Of a stretch of DNA of 22,344 nt, positions 8,422 through 14,639 are shown piece after piece. A program made the position numbers and the translations under genes. The number at the start of each line of letters is the position of its first letter. Position 1 is the stretch's first letter. Below the pieces are notes generated by a model. It saw only the letters and a list, made by a program, of their open reading frames with translations, searched no databases and was not told the origin of the DNA. The stretch covers positions 1 through 22,344 of the forward strand of contig CAZUCA010000055.1 of the NCBI GenBank assembly GCA_964619125.1, read 5' to 3'. The DNA is from Owenweeksia sp964619125 (GTDB taxonomy: Bacteria > Bacteroidota > Bacteroidia > Flavobacteriales > Schleiferiaceae).

Positions 8422-9285
8422 ATGAAAAAGCTACTGATACTGATTACCCTTGTATGTACCCTGGCTTCCTGCACCGAGGTGGTAGATCTTGAGCTCAAAA
8501 ATGAAGTTCGCACCCTGGCCATTGACGGACGAATTACCGACCTGAAAGGCGCCCGGGTAAATCTGGCTATTACGGCCGGCTATCTCGAGGAGGGCTCCAT
8601 TCCCCGCATCGACGATGCCAATGTGTATCTCTACGAAAATGGCCAATTTATTGACCAGTTGAGCCTGGACAGTAATGGAACTTATTCTTCGCCCTACCTG
8701 GCTAAGATAGGCAGACGCTACCACCTGGAGATAGAAATCCCCGGGAGCTACCAGATGGCCACCCGCTGGCAAACCATACCCAGCTTGCTAAAACCGGTAT
8801 TTAAAATCGATTCGCTGCAAGTACGCGAACTCAGCCGTACCACTACCCCGAATGTATTTGAGCCAGGCAGCTATGCTCTGATGTACTTCAGCGAACCAGA
8901 GGGGCAGGGCGACTACTACCGTATTCGTCGCTGGAAGAACGATTCCGCCATTACCGCCAGTATTTTCACCTTCAATGATGAGTTTATCGATGGTGCCAGC
9001 TTTGGCTATAAGGGCGACAACAATAATAACTTTCCGGCTTTTAATTTTTACGGCCCCCTTGAAGAAGGCGACAGCATCACGGTAGAGGTATCCTCTATCA
9101 GCCAGGATTTCAGTGATTACCTCGCTCTGGTTGCAGAGCAGGTGTTTCAGGTGGGTGGCCCTTTTGATGCCCCTCCCAGCGAGGTGGTAGGCAATCTGCG
9201 CCAGGCCGATAATCCGGATGAAATTGGCTATGGATACTTTGTGGCCTCGGCACTTACGCTGGAAAGCATTGTTGACAAGCCCTGA
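8422..9285 (+). CDS. DUF4249 lipoprotein, partner of the upstream receptor
   Basis: This 287-residue protein has a lipoprotein signal: MKKLLILITLVCTLASC, with lipobox LASC and predicted lipidated Cys17. DUF4249 is suggested by the CTEVVDLELKN opening, an extracellular-type beta domain at about 30-105 (LAIDGRITDLKGARVNLAIT; ANVYLYENGQ), and the NPDEIGYGYFVASA ending. It follows the TonB-dependent receptor by 4 bp. This family is regularly found next to such receptors, much as SusD-like lipoproteins pair with SusC. A role as surface-exposed capture or lid protein for the receptor is inference. No enzymatic motif is visible. The ligand is unknown. Confidence 0.88.
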   Translation: MKKLLILITLVCTLASCTEVVDLELKNEVRTLAIDGRITDLKGARVNLAITAGYLEEGSIPRIDDANVYLYENGQFIDQLSLDSNGTYSSPYLAKIGRRYHLEIEIPGSYQMATRWQTIPSLLKPVFKIDSLQVRELSRTTTPNVFEPGSYALMYFSEPEGQGDYYRIRRWKNDSAITASIFTFNDEFIDGASFGYKGDNNNNFPAFNFYGPLEEGDSITVEVSSISQDFSDYLALVAEQVFQVGGPFDAPPSEVVGNLRQADNPDEIGYGYFVASALTLESIVDKP

Positions 9286-9303
9286 TTTATTCCCTAAGCT
9301 TTA

Positions 9304-9311
9304 TAAGTTTG
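9304..9311 (+). promoter_or_regulatory. Candidate -7 promoter box (TAAGTTTG) for the mechanosensitive channel gene
   Basis: TAAGTTTG matches the Bacteroidota -7 consensus TAnnTTTG exactly. It lies 18 bp after the DUF4249 stop codon and 17 bp before the channel ATG. I see no TTG at the proper distance upstream; the nearest, at 9272-9274, is 29 bases away. It suggests that the channel gene has its own promoter rather than belonging to the receptor operon. Confidence 0.4.
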
Positions 9312-9328
9312 TACCACAAAATTGGCGC

Positions 9329-10597
9329 ATGGAAACATTTAATGTAAATCATTGGGCACGCGACTGGTTTGAGCAAATGGGCCTGGAAGCAGACACCATC
9401 TCCTACCTTACCCTGGGCATTGATATTCTAATTGTATTGCTCATCAGTTTGCTGGCCGACTACATCGCCCGTCGTATTATTCTATCGGTGGTGCGGCGCT
9501 ACGTACAGCGGAGCCGTAATACTTACGATGATATTCTCCTTGAAAAAAGGGTGTTTCAGGCCCTGGCTCACATTGTGCCGGCAGCCATTATCTGGTATTC
9601 ACTACCCTGGCTTTTTGAAGGGGTGGACTTTTCCATCAGTTGGCTGAGAGTAATGCTCACCATCTACATGATCATAATGGTGGCTACGGTAGCCATCCGG
9701 TTACTGCAGGCGGTAGAATACATCGGCCTGCGTTCCAAAAAATTTGAAGGCAAGCCCATCGCCAGCTATATCCAGGTATTTAAAATTGTAGCTTACCTGG
9801 TGGCAGGAGTGATGATCATTTCCATGGTGGTGGGCAAATCACCGCTTACCATTCTCACCGCTTTTGGGGCCGCAACCGCCGTAATCCTTCTCATTTTCAA
9901 AGACACTATCCTGGGGCTGGTTGCCAGCATCCAGATTTCAGCCAATGATATGGTACGGCTGGGCGATTGGGTAACTATGGATAAATACGGAGCCGACGGC
10001 GACGTCGTGGAAATCAATCTCACCACGGTAAAGGTGCGCAACTTTGATATGACCATTACCACCGTACCCACCTATGCCTTTATCGCCGATAGCTTCAAGA
10101 ACTGGCGTGGCATGCAGGCCAAGGGCGTTCGTCGTATTAAACGCAGTATTCACATAGACCAAACTTCCATCCGATTTGTAAATGATGATATGCGCGAGCA
10201 GTTTCATCGCTACACCCGCATACAGAAGTACCTGCGTCAGCGCGAAGAGGAAATTGCCGACTTTAACGCGGCCAATAAGGTGGATACCAGTGAACTGATC
10301 AATGGCCGTCATATGACCAACATTGGCGTTTTTCGTGAGTATGCCAGGGCTTATCTCGAAAGTCATCCCAAGGTTTCAAAAGACAATGCCATAATGGTGA
10401 GACAGCTTCAGCCCACTGAAGATGGCCTGCCACTCGAGGTTTATTGTTTTTGTACTGACATTGTCTGGGCCAACTACGAAGGCATTCAGGCCGATATCTT
10501 TGATCACCTGCTCGCGGCCCTGCCCAAATTCCAACTACGCATATTCCAGAACCCCAGCGGACATGATTTTTCACGCCTTTCTGCCAGGAAGGACTAA
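9329..10597 (+). CDS. ybdG: Mechanosensitive ion channel, YbdG (MscS family) type
   Basis: This 422-residue inner-membrane channel opens under membrane tension and helps cells survive osmotic downshock. Membrane helices lie at about 22-46, 75-95, 106-130 and 150-172. The pore-lining helix and the beta domain after it are marked by FGAATAVILLIFKDTILGLV and NDMVRLGDWVTM (about 182-215). The C-terminal half closely resembles E. coli YbdG: FKNWRGMQAKGVRRIKRSIH, then TNIGVFREYARAYL, MVRQLQPTEDGLPLEVYCF and IQADIFDHLLAALP. Length also fits YbdG (415) and not the shorter MscS (286). The ATG at 9329 is chosen; the frame upstream runs into the DUF4249 gene. The stop codon overlaps that of the convergent glycosyltransferase. 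Confidence 0.92.
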   Translation: METFNVNHWARDWFEQMGLEADTISYLTLGIDILIVLLISLLADYIARRIILSVVRRYVQRSRNTYDDILLEKRVFQALAHIVPAAIIWYSLPWLFEGVDFSISWLRVMLTIYMIIMVATVAIRLLQAVEYIGLRSKKFEGKPIASYIQVFKIVAYLVAGVMIISMVVGKSPLTILTAFGAATAVILLIFKDTILGLVASIQISANDMVRLGDWVTMDKYGADGDVVEINLTTVKVRNFDMTITTVPTYAFIADSFKNWRGMQAKGVRRIKRSIHIDQTSIRFVNDDMREQFHRYTRIQKYLRQREEEIADFNAANKVDTSELINGRHMTNIGVFREYARAYLESHPKVSKDNAIMVRQLQPTEDGLPLEVYCFCTDIVWANYEGIQADIFDHLLAALPKFQLRIFQNPSGHDFSRLSARKD

Positions 10598-11760
10598 CGG
10601 CCTTTCCACCCGGGTGAGCCCCTAAGGATCAGAAAAGAGGTGTAAAGGATATAGAAGGGATAGAGTAAGCTTACCGGCCAAAACATCCGCAACAGCTGGC
10701 TTTGCCCCGTAAGGCGGGCAAAATAGCGCAAAAAGGGGTAATCGATGAGAGCTTTGAGCAGTATAAACAAGGCGGCAAAGAGGAGATAAAAAGGATCCCA
10801 AAAAGCAGTCAGCAGTAAAAAAAGCGGCAACAACGACATTACAATCACCAGCAGTGCTACGGCTTGGGCAAAGACCGAAGGATAATGGGATGTTTTAGCC
10901 CCCCAGCGCACCCGTTGTTTTAAAAAATCCCCCAAGGCATCCGGAGCTGCGGTGATAACGGTAGTTGCCTCCGTAATTTCCACCCCTACCGGCAGACCGG
11001 CTGCCTGGGCTGCCTGAATCAAAAAGACATCATCGCCACTGGTAAGTTGTGCACCCGCCGGCCGTAGCAGCCCACGCAAATCGGTAGTAAAGGCCATACT
11101 GGCGGCACTACCCATAAAAGCCCGCCCCTGCCCTGCACTTCCCAGTCCACTGGCCTGAAGACTTAAAAAGTCGAGCGCTGCAAAACGGGACCAAAAGCCG
11201 TTGAGCGGAACCATGGCCACCGCCCCCAGGGTGAGCCGGGCGCCCCCTTGCCAATGCGCCACCATTCCGGAAAGCCACCGGGAAGGGAGGCGGCAGTCAG
11301 CATCGGTTTGGAGCAGGAGACGGCCACGGGCCTTTTTTTCGCCCAGGGCCAGCGCCGCCTTTTTGCCGTGCCTATCCTCGGTCAGGGAGTAAATGCGACA
11401 GTTTGAGGGCAAATTTGCCAGGTATTGCTCATAGTCATCCTCAGAATGATCGTTCACCAACAGCACCTCATAAAGCCGGCTGGGATAGTCCTGCCGGCTT
11501 AAGTCCTCAATAAGTACAGCCAGATTGGCCGCTTCATTCCGAAAGGGAACCAGGATGCTGCAAAAGGGTTTTTCACCACCGGGGCCAGGGGTGACTTGTC
11601 GCAGGGCCTTCTGAAGACCTCTTCTGAAATAGCGCACCAGCAGGCCATAAAGACTGATAAGGAGCGTGGATAAAATCAGTATAACTATCACCGGCAGTAA
11701 AAATAAGCCTGCAAATATTAATTTATTTTCGCTTGTTATGAAGCAGGACAAGGTGATCAT
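10594..11760 (-). CDS. Membrane-anchored family 2 glycosyltransferase
   Basis: This 388-residue protein has one N-terminal membrane helix (about 13-38), a cytoplasmic GT2 domain (about 60-280) and C-terminal hydrophobic helices. GT2 motifs are visible in order: FCSILVPFRNEAANL with VLLVNDHSED (nucleotide-sugar binding), TDADC (metal-binding DxD), SGDDVFLIQ (the position of the catalytic acidic residue) and QRVRWGAKT (the QxxRW-like motif of processive enzymes). It probably transfers a sugar to a lipid or polymer at the inner membrane, but donor and acceptor cannot be told from sequence, and no other glycan gene is nearby. The start is ATG 11760 or TTG 11751; both overlap the start of divergent ruvC. 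The stop overlaps that of the convergent channel gene. Confidence 0.85.
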   Translation of the reverse strand: MITLSCFITSENKLIFAGLFLLPVIVILILSTLLISLYGLLVRYFRRGLQKALRQVTPGPGGEKPFCSILVPFRNEAANLAVLIEDLSRQDYPSRLYEVLLVNDHSEDDYEQYLANLPSNCRIYSLTEDRHGKKAALALGEKKARGRLLLQTDADCRLPSRWLSGMVAHWQGGARLTLGAVAMVPLNGFWSRFAALDFLSLQASGLGSAGQGRAFMGSAASMAFTTDLRGLLRPAGAQLTSGDDVFLIQAAQAAGLPVGVEITEATTVITAAPDALGDFLKQRVRWGAKTSHYPSVFAQAVALLVIVMSLLPLFLLLTAFWDPFYLLFAALFILLKALIDYPFLRYFARLTGQSQLLRMFWPVSLLYPFYILYTSFLILRGSPGWKGR

Positions 11761-12307
11761 AGGAGTAGACCCGGGCACAAGCAGGCTGGGCTATGGCATT
11801 ATCAAGGTGAGTGGCAACACTATCGAAACCCTCAGCCTGGGTGTGATTATGCTCAATAAAATTTCTGACCACCCGGCCAAACTGCAAAAGATATTTGAAA
11901 GAGTTAGCCAGTTAGTAGATCATTACCTGCCCGATGAAATGGCGATCGAGGCGCCCTTCTTTGGTAAAAACGTACAGTCGATGCTCAAGCTCGGCCGGGC
12001 GCAGGGGGTGGCTATGGCTGCCGCATTGCAACGGCAGATTCCAGTTACCGAGTATTCACCGCGAAAGATAAAACAGAGTATTACCGGCAATGGCAATGCC
12101 AGTAAAGAGCAGGTGGCAGCCATGCTGGAGAGTACCCTTAAGGCCAAGCTTGACGTGCGCTATGACGATGCCACCGACGGACTGGCGGTAGCCATCTGCC
12201 ACCACTACCAGGGCAGGCTGGGGGTGGTAAGCGGCGGTAAAAACGGTGGCTGGGACAAGTTTCTGAAAGAAAACCCCGGGCGGGTGTCGGGGCAGCAAAA
12301 AAAGTAA
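11738..12307 (+). CDS. ruvC: Crossover junction endodeoxyribonuclease RuvC
   Basis: RuvC cuts Holliday junctions with RuvAB during recombinational repair. The 189 residues fit the family. All four metal-binding acidic residues are visible: Asp11 in IIGVDPGTSRLGYG, Glu71 in AIEAPFFGKN, and Asp144 and Asp147 in YDDATDGLAVAICHH. Family segments ARAQG-like GRAQGVAMA and GNGNASKEQVAAML are also present. The ATG at 11738 places the first Asp at the expected distance. An upstream extension would only read the glycosyltransferase antisense. The sequence just before the start is AT-rich (11700-11735) and may hold the promoter. The first 23 bp overlap the 5' end of the divergent glycosyltransferase gene, and 7 bp separate its stop from the convergent HIT gene. 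Confidence 0.95.
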   Translation: MKQDKVIIGVDPGTSRLGYGIIKVSGNTIETLSLGVIMLNKISDHPAKLQKIFERVSQLVDHYLPDEMAIEAPFFGKNVQSMLKLGRAQGVAMAAALQRQIPVTEYSPRKIKQSITGNGNASKEQVAAMLESTLKAKLDVRYDDATDGLAVAICHHYQGRLGVVSGGKNGGWDKFLKENPGRVSGQQKK

Positions 12308-12317
12308 GAAAATCTTA
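12305..12317. other. Small inverted repeat holding both convergent stop codons
   Basis: TAAGA (12305-12309) and TCTTA (12313-12317) are perfect 5-bp arms around AAA. The + strand TAA is the ruvC stop and the - strand TAA is the HIT gene stop. The stem is too short and AT-rich to be called a terminator with confidence. Confidence 0.35.
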
Positions 12318-12707
12318 AATTTCGGCGCTGATGCGGGTGGCAGTGGCTTTCAACTCCTCGTCACTGAAACTCAGCTTGGGCCGGCTGAAATTAATATCGC
12401 TAACCGAATTTATGGGAATGAGGTGGATATGGGCATGCGGCACTTCCAGCCCCAGTACCGCCACTCCTACCCGCTGGCAGGGAATGGCCTTACCGATGCC
12501 ATGGGCCACCTTGCGGGCAAACTGCCACAGGCCCGAATATTCCTCGCCGGCTATGTCAAATATATAATCGGTCTCCTGCTTGGGAATTACCAGCACATGG
12601 CCTTCATGAAGGGGGTTGATATCGAGAAAAGCCAGGTAGTTATCATCTTCAGCTACTTTATAGCTCGGAATTTCACCCTTTACTATTTTACTGAAGATAC
12701 TGGTCAT
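12315..12707 (-). CDS. HIT family nucleotide-binding hydrolase (HINT-like)
   Basis: This 130-residue cytoplasmic protein belongs to the histidine triad family, which hydrolyses nucleoside phosphoramidates or related nucleotide conjugates. It begins with the typical SIFSKIVKGEIPSYKVAEDD and FLDINPLHEGHVLVIPK. The triad is HAHIHLIPI, with His91, His93 and His95; the last histidine of the usual HxHxHxx is intact. Length is usual for the bacterial HINT group. The natural substrate is not known for most bacterial members. Its ATG lies 2 bp after the greA stop, so it is probably translated from the greA message. Confidence 0.93.
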   Translation of the reverse strand: MTSIFSKIVKGEIPSYKVAEDDNYLAFLDINPLHEGHVLVIPKQETDYIFDIAGEEYSGLWQFARKVAHGIGKAIPCQRVGVAVLGLEVPHAHIHLIPINSVSDINFSRPKLSFSDEELKATATRISAEI

Positions 12708-12709
12708 GT

Positions 12710-13183
12710 TTAATCGAAATTTATATCTACAATTTCAAAGGTCATCTTGCCATTAGGCACCTGAATTTCGGCTACGTCGCCTACCTTCTTACCCATCAGG
12801 CCTTTGCCAATAGGTGAGTTTACCGAGATCTTACCGCTCTTCAGGTCGGCCTCAGACTCTGATACCAATTTATAATTCATGGTAGCTCCATTGGCCACAT
12901 TCTTAATGGTAACCTTAGAAAGCACCATTACCTTGGACATATCCATCTGATCTGAACTGAGGATACGCGCATTGGCCAAGGTATCCTCCATCTTACTGAT
13001 CCTCATTTCCAGTAGTCCCTGGGCCTCCTTTGCCGCATCGTATTCTGCGTTCTCTGACAAATCGCCTTTATCACGGGCCTCAGCAATCTGCTGTGATATC
13101 CGGGGCCGCTCTACATGACGCAAGTGTTCCAACTCGGCCTTCAGCTTCTCTAATCCTTCTTTGGTGTAATAATTAATGGCCAT
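12710..13183 (-). CDS. greA: Transcription elongation factor GreA
   Basis: GreA enters the RNA polymerase secondary channel and stimulates cleavage of backtracked RNA. The 157 residues match the family (E. coli 158). An N-terminal coiled coil (residues 1-75) carries the acidic tip DLSENAEYDAAKE, with Asp41 and Glu44 at the catalytic positions. The C-terminal FKBP-like domain includes ISVNSPIGKGLMGKKVGDVAEIQVPNGK (about 118-145), which contains the SPIGKAL-like family block. The ATG at 13183 is 25 bp downstream of a strong hairpin (13209-13234), so the promoter must either sit in that short gap or lie beyond the hairpin. The HIT gene follows after 2 bp. Confidence 0.97.
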   Translation of the reverse strand: MAINYYTKEGLEKLKAELEHLRHVERPRISQQIAEARDKGDLSENAEYDAAKEAQGLLEMRISKMEDTLANARILSSDQMDMSKVMVLSKVTIKNVANGATMNYKLVSESEADLKSGKISVNSPIGKGLMGKKVGDVAEIQVPNGKMTFEIVDINFD

Positions 13184-13208
13184 AGATATGATGAATTATA
13201 AAAACAGA

Positions 13209-13234
13209 AAAAAGACCACGAATGCGGTCTTTTT
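13209..13234. terminator. Strong intrinsic terminator hairpin, porV-like to greA gap
   Basis: AAAAAGACC (13209-13217) pairs with GGTCTTTTT (13226-13234) in a 9-bp stem with an 8-base loop. It is flanked by T-rich sequence in both directions and lies 43 bp after the PorV-like stop codon. It would end the receptor-cargo-PorV transcript coming from the right, and it also lies in the leader of greA. Confidence 0.85.
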
Positions 13235-13242
13235 CCTTTTAA

Positions 13243-13250
13243 CAAATTTA
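13243..13250 (-). promoter_or_regulatory. Candidate -7 box (TAAATTTG) ahead of the greA hairpin
   Basis: On the - strand TAAATTTG matches TAnnTTTG exactly. Transcription would begin near 13236 and read straight into the hairpin at 13234-13209 before greA. No TTG lies at the usual distance upstream and the region is AT-rich, so chance is possible. Confidence 0.3.
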
Positions 13251-13276
13251 AAAAATATCGTGATATGTGCTATAGC

Positions 13277-14308
13277 CTACAGCATAAAGCTCACACCAAT
13301 ACCGTGACTACCGTCAAAACGGTCAGTGGGACGGTAAGAATAGTCCAGACGGAATTCGCTGTCACCCAAGGGTACATCTACTGACAGACCCAGCGACAAA
13401 CCGGTATACACATTGGTATCCATGTTGTTATCGCGGTTGTCCCGAATCTCATAACCAGCCCGCAGTGAAGCAATTTCAAGCAGGGTATACTGGGCACCGA
13501 GGATGTACTGGTCTTTTTCAAATGAATTTGAGCGGAAACCAAGAGCCAGGGTAAGCATCTGATTAGTGAACTCAAAGTCGTAACTACCACCAATGGTCAG
13601 CGAGGTAGGAAGTTCAAAAGAAGCACTTTTGGTGTTAAAAGCTTCGGTATAGCCTCCACGGGGCACTGGCAGTACAATAGACTTACCATCACCTTTGAAA
13701 GAAGCTGAAGGACCTACGTTTTGCAGGGTGATACCAAATTTGATCTGGTCTTCCTCACCGGTGATATACTGTACCCCGGCATCAAAAGCGATAGCACTGG
13801 CACTAAGGTTCTGTGAGCTCTGTGAAAACACTTTCAGGTTAACGCCACCCAGGATACTCTCGGTAAAACGCTGGGCATAGCTTACGCCGATAATGGCCGT
13901 ATTAGGGCTGATAGTACCAATCCCACCGTCAGGGTTTGAGGTAGTGGTAATATCCCATTCACCGTAGTCAAATGAAGTTACGGTTGCTCCCAGTACGCCA
14001 TTGCTACCTACGTGTTGGTTAAAGCCAAAAGCATTGATTTGCATTTGTGAACCCACCAACCACTGGGTGTTGCTGAAAGATATATCAGTAAGCTTGGTTT
14101 GAGCAGTACCGGCGATGTTAAGGAAACTGGCCTCCACACCACTGGCTCCGGCGATATTTGCTCCCCCCCAGCCCGTACTGCGGGCCCAGGGATTAATCAG
14201 TAATTCCGAAGCTCCGGCCGAACCGGCACGTTGAGGGTTACCTGCATAAGAAGTACCAGCTGCTAACAGCGCCAATGCCAGTAATCCGTTCGTTAATCTT
14301 TTTTTCAT
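13277..14308 (-). CDS. PorV/PorQ-family outer-membrane protein, type IX secretion related
   Basis: This 343-residue protein has a signal peptide (MKKRLTNGLLALALLAAGTSYA, cleaved after about residue 22). An outer-membrane beta-barrel of the FadL-like PorV/PorQ group follows, with alternating strands ending in FDGSHGIGVSFML. The N-terminal RAGSAGASELLINPWARSTGWGGANIA strongly suggests the family opening (RAGTAGAQELLIPxGARxxxxGGA). PorV shuttles T9SS cargo from the SprA translocon to the sortase complex, and PorQ works with PorZ or the ureide-type machinery; this copy is probably a paralogue rather than the core PorV, because it sits behind a putative T9SS cargo gene and not beside porU. AAAAGGA directly precedes the ATG. 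It begins 19 bp after the cargo stop and ends before a strong terminator. Confidence 0.85.
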   Translation of the reverse strand: MKKRLTNGLLALALLAAGTSYAGNPQRAGSAGASELLINPWARSTGWGGANIAGASGVEASFLNIAGTAQTKLTDISFSNTQWLVGSQMQINAFGFNQHVGSNGVLGATVTSFDYGEWDITTTSNPDGGIGTISPNTAIIGVSYAQRFTESILGGVNLKVFSQSSQNLSASAIAFDAGVQYITGEEDQIKFGITLQNVGPSASFKGDGKSIVLPVPRGGYTEAFNTKSASFELPTSLTIGGSYDFEFTNQMLTLALGFRSNSFEKDQYILGAQYTLLEIASLRAGYEIRDNRDNNMDTNVYTGLSLGLSVDVPLGDSEFRLDYSYRPTDRFDGSHGIGVSFML

Positions 14309-14327
14309 TCCTTTTCTCTATAGTTTT

Positions 14328-14639
14328 TTAGAATGCATTAAGGTCAACAGGTGGGAGACTACCCATCCACTTCACCACTTTCTGGCCAATTTCACCTGCA
14401 TCAATATGGATTAGGTAAATACCACTGGCAATGGGAACATTGAAGTCATTCTTAAGATCCCATTCCGCAAAAGTGCGGCTGGAGGTAGACTTGTTAATAG
14501 TCCGTACCAGGGTACCATTGGTCATAAAGATGCTGATGGTACAAGTCTCTGGCAAGTTGGTAATCCGAACCACATTTTCCAGCTGCGAGCTTTCATACTC
14601 TGAATAACCGTAATAGGGGTTAGGTACCACCTTGATGTT
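14328..14639 (-). other. Segment encoding the putative T9SS C-terminal domain and its extra tail
   Basis: This segment codes for about residues 1246-1348 of the large secreted protein. The PNP turn lies at about 1251-1253. The beta strands end in GIYLIHIDAGEIGQKVVKW, as T9SS domains usually do. Twelve further residues, MGSLPPVDLNAF, follow where a typical domain stops after the conserved lysine. Confidence 0.65.

Noticed and set aside
13255..13266. Dyad ATATC-GT-GATAT after the PorV-like gene
   Set aside because: It is short and AT-rich, sits beside a much stronger hairpin, and is probably chance.
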